Assembly (NCBI GenBank): GCA_903919145.1
Contig: CAIXGW010000245.1
Location: 1-52,496, forward strand
Source: an uncultured Myxococcales bacterium
GTDB taxonomy: Bacteria > Myxococcota_A > UBA9042
DNA: 52,496 bases
Direction of reading: 5' to 3'
In this document: positions 46,301-52,496 of the stretch, in pieces
Numbering within the stretch: position 1 is the stretch's first letter
Layout of the letters: every line of letters begins with the position of its first letter
Notes under the pieces: model-generated
What the model saw: only the letters and a program-made list of their open reading frames with translations
What the model was told of the DNA's origin: nothing
The model's database searches: none
Position numbers and translations under genes: made by a program

Positions 46301-47511
46301 TCGCCAGCCAGGCACTCATCGACGTCCAGGCAGGTCAGGCCATCGCCAAAATAGCCTTCTGGGCAGGTGCACAGCGGCTCCAGCGACGTGGAGTTCTGGC
46401 AGCTGGCCACGGCATCGCACGGATTGGTTTCGGGATTGCCGCACACGTCGTAGGCGCCAATCGTCACCCACGCGCTTTGCACCTGTGGCTGCGGCGGCGA
46501 GTCCGCGTCCTTGACGATGACGCTGCAGCGCAGCTGGTCGCCGGCTTTGATGACGGCCGTTTTGGCAGAGCTCGACTTGAGATCCTGCACCTTGGCGATC
46601 TGCTCCAGCGCGCCGGGGTTGACGTACTCATTGACCGTCCAAGACCACGCAAATTCGATCTTGTCACCGTCGGCGTCGCTGGCTGGCTGCAGCATGGTAC
46701 AGGTGACGTCGCTCAGCAGGTCTACGGTCGTTGGCGTCACCGCCAGCAGCGGCGGCACAGGGGCGGCATTGGCAATGGTCACCGAGGCAAAGCCCTCTGC
46801 GCCGGTGGTCTTGGGATCCTTGGCCTTGACCTTGACGGTCCACTTCTGGCCCTTGGCGGTGGCATCGGCGGGCAGCACTTGGTCGGTGTGCTCGGTCGCT
46901 TGGTCGTCTTTGAGCCACTGGTACACGTAGGTCAGATCGCTAGCGGCGCGGTCGACATCGCTGGCCGGCGTGACAATGGCGGCGGTCAAGGCATCGGTGG
47001 TGGTGGGATTCTCTGGCAGGATCTGCACCACCGGAGCGCCGGGCGGGCTGTTGACCAGCACGCCGACCTCGGCCTTGGAGCTCAGGCCCTGGCTGTCGGT
47101 CGCTTCGCAGATCACCTTGTGGTAGCCAGCGGGCAGGCCCTTGTAGTCAAAGGCACTGATGCCCGATGCGTCGCCCTTGCCCTTCTGCAGCTCCAGGCCG
47201 GCGGAGGTCTTCCACACCACGCTCAGCAGGTCCGGCGGGTCGTTGTCATCGACTACCGAAGCCTCAAAGTGCACCTCTTGGCCAATGCCGACAATGGCAT
47301 CGTTGCCAGGACTCTTGACCTTGATCGTTGGCGGCTGATTGCCCCCGGCGGCGTCGCTCTTGGCATCCGAGCCGGCATCGCCAGCGACATCGGCGCTGTT
47401 GCCCGCCGGGCCCTCGGCCACGGTGACTTCGCCACAGGCCAACAGGAGGGCCAAGGCGACCAGGGGCCAGCGGCGGCGTGGGGAGCTGGAAAGGGTTGCG
47501 GCAATCGACAT
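43312..47511 (-). CDS. giant EGF-repeat lipoprotein with Ig/PKD-like, inserted lectin-like and fibrinogen-like domains
   Basis: 1,399 residues from ATG 47511 (AGGAGA seven bases upstream). The lipobox is LALLLAC. About 55-350: three Ig/PKD-like beta domains. About 353-1010: thirteen or so EGF-like modules, most opening with D-I/V-D/N-E-C and a GYxGDGxxC end, the calcium-binding EGF type. A separate Cys-rich module (AEQNCAPLAAACKADSGC, about 480-540) sits among them. About 1015-1173: a beta-rich domain that reads like a lectin/MAM-type jellyroll (GHRLSFDLWMQTEGGSYDRLYVQLV). It is inserted inside the last EGF, between DIDEC and NPCDASAACLNTVGSYTC. About 1210-1399: a C-terminal domain starting SCLDLQQNSPQSPPGTYWV and VYCEYGW, resembling the start of fibrinogen-related domains. 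It is probably a surface adhesin or matrix protein; the ligand is unknown. Confidence 0.9.
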   Translation of the reverse strand: MSIAATLSSSPRRRWPLVALALLLACGEVTVAEGPAGNSADVAGDAGSDAKSDAAGGNQPPTIKVKSPGNDAIVGIGQEVHFEASVVDDNDPPDLLSVVWKTSAGLELQKGKGDASGISAFDYKGLPAGYHKVICEATDSQGLSSKAEVGVLVNSPPGAPVVQILPENPTTTDALTAAIVTPASDVDRAASDLTYVYQWLKDDQATEHTDQVLPADATAKGQKWTVKVKAKDPKTTGAEGFASVTIANAAPVPPLLAVTPTTVDLLSDVTCTMLQPASDADGDKIEFAWSWTVNEYVNPGALEQIAKVQDLKSSSAKTAVIKAGDQLRCSVIVKDADSPPQPQVQSAWVTIGAYDVCGNPETNPCDAVASCQNSTSLEPLCTCPEGYFGDGLTCLDVDECLAGDKCSSDANCVNGPGTFKCTCKPGFSGDGVDCGDIDECSTGGSACGLATDCSNTAGSYVCACQPGYAKSVQANVLVKCAEQNCAPLAAACKADSGCAVTLACMATCSDAACADACKPAVGADVTAYEALGKCAMEAGCDKTIGFGCADINECGIAGSCSTNAACTNSAGGFACKCNQGFVGSGKICDDVDECLTNNGGCSPDAKCDNYEGGRFCICKTGWSGNGEVCADVDECANGSAQCDANAECKNNSGSYACLCKAGFVGDGKACTDIDECKAGALVCHSQGVCLNTQGSAKCECKTGYTGDGKTTCDDVDECKVGTFKCGTNALCVNAAGSYQCVCDKANGYVSGDPNTGCFKNTDPCTVNNGGCAVAPAGICKSSGTTATCSCAPGYTGDGKTCTDVNECLTNNGGCSAAAVCTNLPGKSSCACKTGYSGDGKTCTDINECAISNGGCAATALCSNLPGTSTCKCNAGYTGDGKTCTDINECLTSNGGCSASAICTNTAGSATCACNQGFSGDGKICTDINECLTNNGGCSASAVCTNTAGSATCACKPGYAGDGKTCADVDECKVNNGGCAATATCTNTTGGFGCACNPGYSGDGKVCADIDECPKPQWTWDFATQGATGWTLTPPSVPNTLVKWQVLAGFLYYGNGTNFDTAGAANNGSATGPSIVLSNAPGHRLSFDLWMQTEGGSYDRLYVQLVVDGVTVVTVWDKVQKFDNQMGVWKTWSTSLVGYAGKKVQVRFFFDTGDAVSNTGKGVQIGKLTITPAGNPCDASAACLNTVGSYTCTCDKPLIGDGKKCGMPGSSADFAALSCLDLQQNSPQSPPGTYWVWPKGGVASQVYCEYGWQRISLDNFEGGNAGKWLPNAITTCGGYGAILGGFGVTGAGAVLKLALSGLPAHTKLRVAGGYIIIDTWDGEKAWLNIAGTEAWTYAYTTVANGTPQMCGTAMYPDLQLGVNGQINHTASDALISFGSGLDEGATNEAFGIDNISVYIQ

Positions 47512-47767
47512 AAGCAAGTCTCCTGGCATCTGCGGCAGACGTCCGCGCAGCGCGTCACTTGGGGGGCGTAAGGCGTGGTCCTAACCAGCCGCTGACGCCG
47601 CTCAGATCTCTAGTTTCGCGGCAGCCCGCCGGCAAAGCAAGAATGCGGCCGATCTTGGCCGGGCTGTCGGCGAATCCGCTGCTGCTGCGCCGCCCGCTGT
47701 GCCCGGTTGCGTCCGGCTGGCGGCAGCGTCATGCTTAGCGTTAGCGCCTTAGCGCAGCGTGGTTGGC
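47512..47767. other. divergent interval with TTAGCG repeats
   Basis: This 256-base gap must carry the start regions of the EGF operon (minus) and the following lipoprotein (plus). Three TTAGCG hexamers lie at 47,735, 47,741 and 47,749, just before the + strand start. No -35/-10 pair stands out. Confidence 0.35.
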
Positions 47768-48526
47768 ATGTCGCGTCAATGCAGTACTCCGAATTCCATT
47801 GCTTGCCGTTTGGGCTTTTTCACCCTGGCCGTGATCGCCGCTGTGGCCGCTGGCTGCGGCGAACAGGCCCCCGCCGCCGGCCCGGCCGCTGACACCGCCG
47901 CGGTCGCAGCGGCCGACGGCGGTGGCGATGCAGCGTCCGACAGTGCCGCGCGCACCCAGTACTATGCAGCGACCCTGAAGTTTCACGGCGGCAAGTTTGA
48001 CGGGCGCACCGTCTCGCTGGACCGCGACCTGACCCAAGTGAGTGGAGTCCTTTCCTTTGGCAACAGCCACATGACCCCGCCGGCCGTCGCCTTTGGCCTG
48101 GAAGATCACGTGCCCCAGCCCTACACGACCGCCACCGGCCAGCCGACCATCATGCCGCTGACCTTGCAGCTGCGCTTTGGCATCCTGGTCGAGGCCGTCG
48201 GCTTTGCGGCCCACGCTTCCAAAGCGGGCAGCTACGCCTTCTCCTGCAAAGCGCCGCTGGTGCAAGTGGTTCTGGACAATGAGCTATTTCGCTCGACCTG
48301 CCCCGACAACAGCGGCTTTATCGAAATCGAGAAGTGGAGCTCTGAGCCAGGCGGCAATTTCCGCGGCGTTTTCAAGGGCAAAGTAGGCAGGCACAAGACC
48401 GACCCGTCCGGCACGGATGACTGTGCTCCCGGCTACGCCGAGCAGGCCTGCAAGTACGCCACCCCCAGCTGGATCGACATAGAGGGCGAATACGACTTCA
48501 CTCTGCCCGAACTCAACAAGGACTGA
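47768..48526 (+). CDS. lipoprotein with short Asp/Ala linker
   Basis: 252 residues. The signal ends in AVAAGC. A short Ala/Asp/Gly linker (about 30-60) is followed by a ~190-residue domain. The domain has LKFHGGKFDGRTVSLDRDLTQVSG, a possible disulphide pair (FSCKAPL and RSTCPDN) and IDIEGEYDFTLPELNKD at the end. The composition suggests a beta sandwich; no family was recognised. ATG 47768 is preferred; a GTG three codons upstream is in frame. It stands opposite the EGF operon. Confidence 0.72.
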   Translation: MSRQCSTPNSIACRLGFFTLAVIAAVAAGCGEQAPAAGPAADTAAVAAADGGGDAASDSAARTQYYAATLKFHGGKFDGRTVSLDRDLTQVSGVLSFGNSHMTPPAVAFGLEDHVPQPYTTATGQPTIMPLTLQLRFGILVEAVGFAAHASKAGSYAFSCKAPLVQVVLDNELFRSTCPDNSGFIEIEKWSSEPGGNFRGVFKGKVGRHKTDPSGTDDCAPGYAEQACKYATPSWIDIEGEYDFTLPELNKD

Positions 48527-48539
48527 GGCGCAGTCGCCG

Positions 48540-48554
48540 TGGGCCTTCGGCCCA
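48540..48554 (+). terminator. short GC hairpin between two genes
   Basis: TGGGCC-TTC-GGCCCA lies 13 bases after the lipoprotein stop and 16 bases before the next start. No T-run follows, so it is only a possible weak terminator. Confidence 0.35.
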
Positions 48555-48570
48555 GCCCAGAGGTTCTGCC

Positions 48571-49512
48571 GTGCCACCGTCGCCCGCGACAGAGCGCATC
48601 CAGATGACGCACAGCTGGCACACTGAGGGGCGCTGGCTCGACGTGCCCGGCTTTGGCCAGCTTCACGCCATCTCTTTGCCGCGTCTGAGCCCGGGCGAGC
48701 CGGCGGCGGGCCCAGATCACCCGCGCCACGTCGTGTTGCTGCATGGCTTTTTGCAGTCTTCTTGGACGTGGCGCCACAACTTGGAGGCCCTTCGCCGCGA
48801 ATTCCACGTCCATGCTTTGTGCCTGCCCGGATTTGGCTGGTCAGAGAAGCCGCGGTCCGCCTCCTACCGCCTCGCCGCCCAGGCAGAGAGGGTCCAGACA
48901 GCGCTGCAGATGCTGCGGGCAGAGGATTGCCACTTGATCGGCAATTCGCTGGGCGGCTCCCTGGCCCTGCAGCTGCAGCTGCTGGCACCGCTGCGGCGGC
49001 GGCGGCTGATCCTGGTCAACCCGGCGACTGCAGGGCGCTATCCCATGGCGGCGCTCGCGGCGCTGCAGCATGAGTTCTTGGAGCCGCTGATGCATTTGCC
49101 CGGCGTCCACTTTGGCTTGGGGCTGGGGCTGCGGCTGGGCGCCTATGTCGATCTGGCCAAGAGTAAAGAATTCGTTCACAATTTCTTGGCGCCGCTAGAG
49201 ACGCCCGGGGCCCGCCGTGCCGCGCTGAACGTCGGCCGCTACTTCAACCGCGACTTGGCGGCCCTGGCCCAGCGCCTGCCCGACCTCTCGGCGCCGGTGC
49301 TGCTGCTGTGGGGAGAGGGAGACCGGGTGGTGCCCCTGTCCAGCGTGCTGGCTCTTGAGAAAAGGCTGCCGGATGCGCGCCTGGAGGTCTACGTGTCAAG
49401 CGGTCATTGCCCCATGGAAGAGGAGCCCGAGCGCTTTAACAGAGAAGCGGTGGCCTTCTTGACCGCCCACCTGAGCAGCCTTTCGGCGGACCCAGCGGCG
49501 AGGTCTCGCTGA
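48571..49512 (+). CDS. alpha/beta-fold hydrolase
   Basis: 313 residues from GTG 48571 (AGAGG seven bases upstream); ATG 48604 is an alternative. The fold is clear: oxyanion HG (VVLLHGFLQSSWTW), nucleophile elbow GNSLGG with S126, Asp D251 in GEGDRVVP and His H279 in SGHCPMEEEP. No signal peptide is seen, so it is probably cytoplasmic. The family includes esterases, haloalkane dehalogenase-like enzymes and acyl hydrolases; the substrate is unknown. Its TGA shares its final A with the ATG of the following SDR gene, so the two are translationally coupled and may act in one pathway. Confidence 0.85.
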   Translation: MPPSPATERIQMTHSWHTEGRWLDVPGFGQLHAISLPRLSPGEPAAGPDHPRHVVLLHGFLQSSWTWRHNLEALRREFHVHALCLPGFGWSEKPRSASYRLAAQAERVQTALQMLRAEDCHLIGNSLGGSLALQLQLLAPLRRRRLILVNPATAGRYPMAALAALQHEFLEPLMHLPGVHFGLGLGLRLGAYVDLAKSKEFVHNFLAPLETPGARRAALNVGRYFNRDLAALAQRLPDLSAPVLLLWGEGDRVVPLSSVLALEKRLPDARLEVYVSSGHCPMEEEPERFNREAVAFLTAHLSSLSADPAARSR

Positions 49513-50261
49513 TGGCGCCTCGCGTGGCTTTGGTAACGGGGGGCCACCGCCGCTTGGGCAAGGCCATCGCTTTGTCTTTGGCCCGCCAGGGTTTTGATGT
49601 GGCCATCAGCTACCGCAGTGGCGCTGACGTCGCTCAACAGGTGGCGCAGGAGCTCAGGGGCTTGGGGGTGCGAGCGACGGCGGTGGCCGCAGAGCTGACC
49701 GATCCCGTGCAGGTACAACAGCTTGTCGACCAGGTGACCCAGCAGTTCGGCCGCCTGGACGCCGTGATCGCCAGCGCGGCCAGCTACCGGCCCACGCCGC
49801 TGGAGCAGCTTGATGCCAAGCAGTTTGACGCGATCATGATGGAAAACGCTCGCGCGCCGGTGGACTTGCTGCTGGCCGCCGCGCCGTGGCTGCGGCAGTC
49901 GGGCGATGGTCGCGCCGTCTTGATGGGCGACCTGGCGGGGTTCACCCCCTTTCGCGGCTACCTGGCTCACTCGATGGCCAAGGCCGCCCTTCACGCCGCG
50001 GTGGCCGGGCTGGCGGCCGAGTGGGCGCCGCAGATCCTGGTCGGCGGGGTGGCGCCTGGGGCCGTCCTGCAGCCTGCCGAATTGGCAGATCCTGACTGGC
50101 GGCGGCTGCAAGGGGCCGTGCCAATGGGACAAACAGCGCTGGCCCAGCCTGAAGTGCCCGTCGAAGCGGTCTGTGCCGCAGTGCTGTGGTGGCTGACCTG
50201 CCCGCGCTATGCCGCCGGGCAAGTGCTGCGGATCGACGGCGGTCGCAGTGCCCGCTGGTAG
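49512..50261 (+). CDS. short-chain dehydrogenase/reductase, pteridine-reductase-like, with His in place of the catalytic Tyr
   Basis: 249 residues of the classical SDR fold. The cofactor motif is TGGHRRLG (9-16), the Arg at 13-14 favouring NADPH. A modified NNAS (IASAASYRP) follows, and the end is VLRIDGGRSA. In place of the usual Ser the protein has Asp (MGDLAG), as in the PTR1/FolM group of pteridine reductases. The Tyr of YxxxK is His153 (HSMAK, Lys157 retained); a Tyr sits three residues earlier (Y150). The enzyme could therefore be inactive, use His or Y150, or have a changed reaction. It starts at the last base of the hydrolase stop. Confidence 0.85.
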   Translation: MAPRVALVTGGHRRLGKAIALSLARQGFDVAISYRSGADVAQQVAQELRGLGVRATAVAAELTDPVQVQQLVDQVTQQFGRLDAVIASAASYRPTPLEQLDAKQFDAIMMENARAPVDLLLAAAPWLRQSGDGRAVLMGDLAGFTPFRGYLAHSMAKAALHAAVAGLAAEWAPQILVGGVAPGAVLQPAELADPDWRRLQGAVPMGQTALAQPEVPVEAVCAAVLWWLTCPRYAAGQVLRIDGGRSARW

Positions 50262-50403
50262 CCCGGGCGCCGCCTGCGCACGTCGCTTGGTGAAGAAGAG
50301 CAGCTTGGCTTGCGTCCCTATGCCCAACCGGTTGCACAGCGCCGGAGATCCGCTACCCTTTGCACCCCCGCGGCGCCTGGGCGCTGCATCAGAGATCATC
50401 AAA

Positions 50404-51609
50404 ATGCACTTCCGTTTCGCTTTCTTTGCCCCCGTTGTGGCTGGCGCTTGCGCCGCCGCGGTGATCGCCCAGCCGGGCCACGCCGAACCCTCCAAAGAAG
50501 ACGGCGGCCGCTCGCGCCTGCTGGTCGTGCCCTCGGCGCCGCTTGGCGGCGTGGGTGCGGTGCAGGAGAAGCGGGTCGCCAAGGCTATCGCCAGCCAGAT
50601 GGCCACCTCTGGCGCATTTGACGTCGTGACCGACAAAGACAAGGTCGCGGACAAGGTCGACGGCAAGAAAGGCGCGCCCAAGGTCAGCACCGCCAGCAAG
50701 CGCATCGAAGCGGCCGACGCCGTTCGGCAGGAAGGCTCTGACCTGCTGACAGAGGGCAAGGCTTCAGAAGCTTTGGACAAGCTGCGAGACGCCATCGCCC
50801 TGTACAGCAAGGCCTACTTGGAACTGGTCGACTACGGCAAGCTCGCCGACGCCTACGCCACCGCCGCCGAAGCCGCTTTTCACGCCAAAGCCGGCGAAAG
50901 CGTGGTGGTCGGCTTGCTGGAAGACGGCTTGGCGATCCAGCCGACCCTGGTGGTCAACAGCCGCAAGAAAGACAACGCGCCGCTGGTAGAACTGCTGGTC
51001 AAGACCCGCGCCCGCCTCGACGCGCGGCCCAAGGGCTCAGTGACGATCGAAGGCGAGGCGGTGCCCGGGATCGAAGTCTTTGTCGATGGCGTCAAGCTGA
51101 GCGGGCTGCCCGGCACGGCAGAGAACCTGCTGCCTGGCACCCACTATGCGCAGATTCGCGGCGAGGGCATTGTGCCATGGGGCACGGTCGTCAAGCTCAA
51201 CGGCAGAGAAATCAAGGTGCAGGCCAAGATCGCCGCGGTCAAGGTAGAAGAGCAGAAAATAGACGTGCCGCTGACCATTGCCGCCATGACCGACTGCGCC
51301 AAAACCGGCCTGTTCTACCTGCCGATCTGCAAGAATCCCGCTGCCAAGCTGTCTCGCCAAACGGGGGCCCAATTCTTGCTGTTCAGCGCCCTCAAGCCCG
51401 ACCGCTTTGGCCGGCTGACCGCTCACCCGTTCTTGATGGAAGTGGCGTCGATGGCTACGGTGTCGCTCAAGCCCGTTGAGCTGGCGGCCGACCTGGGCGA
51501 CCTGAACCGCCGCACTGCCGAGCTGGAGGCCGATGTGTCGGCGGCGGTGCAGAGCTTTCCCAAGGCCCGGGGGCTCAGCAAGCTGCCGGCGGCCTATGCC
51601 ACCAAGTAG
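50404..51609 (+). CDS. secreted protein with helical region and PEGA-like domain
   Basis: 401 residues from ATG 50404. The signal peptide is HFRFAFFAPVVAGACAAAVIAQ with cleavage near HAE at about 27. Residues 35-80 (LLVVPSAPLGGVGAVQEKRVAKAIASQM) form a domain start of the type found in periplasmic proteins. A helical region with TPR-like spacing (about 100-180) follows. About 215-255 resembles a PEGA beta domain (GSVTIEGEAVPGIEVFVDGVKLSG, LLPGTHYAQIRGEG). The C-terminal ~130 residues are unassigned. The same composition is common in myxobacterial periplasmic proteins. The open frame upstream of 50404 overlaps the SDR gene and is not used. Confidence 0.8.
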   Translation: MHFRFAFFAPVVAGACAAAVIAQPGHAEPSKEDGGRSRLLVVPSAPLGGVGAVQEKRVAKAIASQMATSGAFDVVTDKDKVADKVDGKKGAPKVSTASKRIEAADAVRQEGSDLLTEGKASEALDKLRDAIALYSKAYLELVDYGKLADAYATAAEAAFHAKAGESVVVGLLEDGLAIQPTLVVNSRKKDNAPLVELLVKTRARLDARPKGSVTIEGEAVPGIEVFVDGVKLSGLPGTAENLLPGTHYAQIRGEGIVPWGTVVKLNGREIKVQAKIAAVKVEEQKIDVPLTIAAMTDCAKTGLFYLPICKNPAAKLSRQTGAQFLLFSALKPDRFGRLTAHPFLMEVASMATVSLKPVELAADLGDLNRRTAELEADVSAAVQSFPKARGLSKLPAAYATK

Positions 51610-51707
51610 CCGCGGATCCAGGCGCAAAGAGCCCGTCGGAGGCTTCGCTCGATTGGATAGCTAACTGCAGTGTTCGCCGTAGGTGCCGGCATTTCTTCCA
51701 ACGGCTC

Positions 51708-52130
51708 CTACAGGCCCAGGCGGCTGAGGATTTGCGCCGCCGGCATCGCACCGCTCAGGCGGTCGGCCTCGCGCCCGCCGCGAAACAGCACCATGGTCGG
51801 GATGGAGTGGATGGCAAAGCGGCCCGCGACCTGCCCCAGCGCCTCGGTGTCGACCTTGGCGACCACCAGTCGCCCGCTGCGCTCGGCAGCCACCTTCTCC
51901 ATCTCCGGAGCGACCATCCGGCACGGTCCACACCAAGCGGCCCAGAAGTCGATCAGTACCGGCAGCGGGCTGTTGGCAGTGAGTTCGTCAAATTCCTCAG
52001 CGCTACTCATGTTGTGGGGCCGGCCAAGGGGCAGCAGCGGGCCTTTGCAGGCCGCGCATCGGCCAGCATCGGCCAGGCGCGCCGCCGGCACGCGGTTGCT
52101 GCGCTGGCAGCTAGGGCAGGCAATGATCAC
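51708..52130 (-). CDS. trxC: thioredoxin 2 (TrxC-type) with N-terminal zinc finger
   Basis: 140 residues from GTG 52130, with AGGAG six bases upstream. The N-terminal zinc ribbon has C5, C8, C25 and C28 (CPSC and CAAC), as in TrxC. The thioredoxin fold follows with the redox motif WCGPC (C67, C70) and a cis-Pro in SIPTMV. TrxC reduces disulphides in the cytoplasm and is often induced by oxidative stress. It points left, with the second 134-bp element upstream of its start. Confidence 0.92.
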   Translation of the reverse strand: MIIACPSCQRSNRVPAARLADAGRCAACKGPLLPLGRPHNMSSAEEFDELTANSPLPVLIDFWAAWCGPCRMVAPEMEKVAAERSGRLVVAKVDTEALGQVAGRFAIHSIPTMVLFRGGREADRLSGAMPAAQILSRLGL

Positions 52131-52222
52131 GGGGGACTCCTCTCAGGATGGGTACTTCCTAAGAGACCGGGGCGACCCAAAAGATTCCGCAGGCACAGGG
52201 AGCAAGCGAGGGGTGGCCCAAG

Positions 52223-52356
52223 CACGCCAAACCCCAAATTCGTTCCGGGTTCCGGAACGCAGTTGGTTTGGGGTACGGAAGAAGACCCAGCAGTAGTAGC
52301 CGAGACCCGTGAACAAGAACCGGGTGCAACCCGGATCGAATTGGCGGTCTTGGGTA
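52223..52356 (+). repeat. 134-bp two-hairpin element, copy 2
   Basis: Same length and orientation as copy 1 at 17,952, with about 121 of 134 positions identical and no gaps. The central stretch from position 82 to 120 of the element is unchanged. Internal CGTTCCGG-GTT-CCGGAACG is here a perfect 8-bp hairpin (one mismatch in copy 1), whereas the left terminal repeat has decayed to CACGCCAAACC and its CTAG to CAAG. The right CTAG (52,357-52,360) is intact and is directly followed by an IS-like tip. It lies upstream of trxC, outside any gene. Confidence 0.75.
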
Positions 52357-52360
52357 CTAG

Positions 52361-52480
52361 GAGCCTGTCGGGATAATCCCCGCCAGGCTCCGTGCCATTT
52401 TGCGTTTTTTCAGTCGGGCAAGAAATATTGGAAGTGAATTCCAATATTTCGCCCGCCTGGGCGCTCGCAAGACGATCGCC
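52361..52480. mobile_element. putative IS end, CTAG-bounded, with two hairpins
   Basis: Starts GAGCCTGTCGGG immediately after CTAG and ends just before the next CTAG (52,481-52,484). GGAGCCTG at its start pairs with CAGGCTCC about 16 bases on. A 12-bp perfect hairpin (GAAATATTGGAA with TTCCAATATTTC, inside CGGGC/GCCCG) follows. It is AT-richer than its surroundings. CTAG-type 4-bp target sites (YTAR) are known for IS5-group elements. No transposase is visible. Confidence 0.4.
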
Positions 52481-52484
52481 CTAG

Positions 52485-52496
52485 GACCCTGTCGGA
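52485..52496. mobile_element. second IS-like tip at the window edge
   Basis: GACCCTGTCGGA follows CTAG at 52,481-52,484 and matches the tip at 52,361 at 10 of 12 positions. It suggests a related element starts here and continues past the window. With 12 bases the assignment is weak. Confidence 0.3.

Noticed and set aside
44239-47571. 1,110-residue open frame on the plus strand opposite the EGF gene
   Set aside because: It is an Ala/Val/Gly-rich antisense product made by repeated EGF codons; the minus strand has clear EGF modules, lipobox and ribosome-binding site.

Overview
The window is high-G+C bacterial DNA that looks like a member of the Myxococcota or a close relative. The grounds are five lipoproteins with Asp/Ala-rich linkers, a metalloprotease with a MYXO-CTERM-like tail (Cys, hydrophobic helix, Arg cluster), a lipoprotein with a long run of EGF modules, and TPR and coiled-coil proteins. 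This placement is an inference; no 16S gene is present. No CRISPR array, rRNA gene, prophage or complete transposon was seen.

Left third (1-17,935, + strand): the information-processing core. After the 3' part of an RlmB-type rRNA methyltransferase with an RGG-like Gly/Arg-rich N-terminal region, a strong sigma70-type promoter leads into tRNA-Thr(TGT), tRNA-Tyr(GTA), tRNA-Gly(TCC), tRNA-Thr(GGT) and tuf, the same order as thrU-tyrU-glyT-thrT-tufB of E. coli. Then come rpmG, tRNA-Trp, secE, nusG, rplK, rplA, rplJ, rplL, rpoB and rpoC. Long structured leaders precede rplJ and rpoB. RpoB and RpoC each carry a large extra segment (about 225 and 88 residues).

Middle (17,936-31,900): just after rpoC lies the first copy of a 134-bp two-hairpin element bounded by CTAG. 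A second copy of identical length, about 90% identical, lies at the right edge. A minus-strand cluster follows (metalloprotease, aroQ, efp, TPR protein, coiled-coil protein), then murI, a birA-MFS transporter pair, a GNAT enzyme, a PAF-acetylhydrolase-like lipoprotein, a BON-domain protein, an MepA-like murein endopeptidase, an EamA transporter and a conserved cysteine-motif protein.

Right third (32,000-52,496): mainly envelope and surface proteins. These are a DUF11-repeat lipoprotein, several Asp/Ala-linker lipoproteins (one with FG-GAP/VCBS repeats and an ASPIC/UnbV domain), BamD, a small internally duplicated protein, and a minus-strand pair made of a 1,399-residue EGF-repeat lipoprotein and a CAP-domain lipoprotein. 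Then come an alpha/beta hydrolase and a pteridine-reductase-like SDR that share one base, a secreted PEGA-like protein and a TrxC-type thioredoxin. The last 280 bases hold the second 134-bp element, directly followed at CTAG by what look like IS tips.

The most unusual items are the paired 134-bp elements, the RNA polymerase insertions, the EGF protein whose last EGF module is split by an inserted domain, and the SDR with His where the catalytic Tyr is expected.
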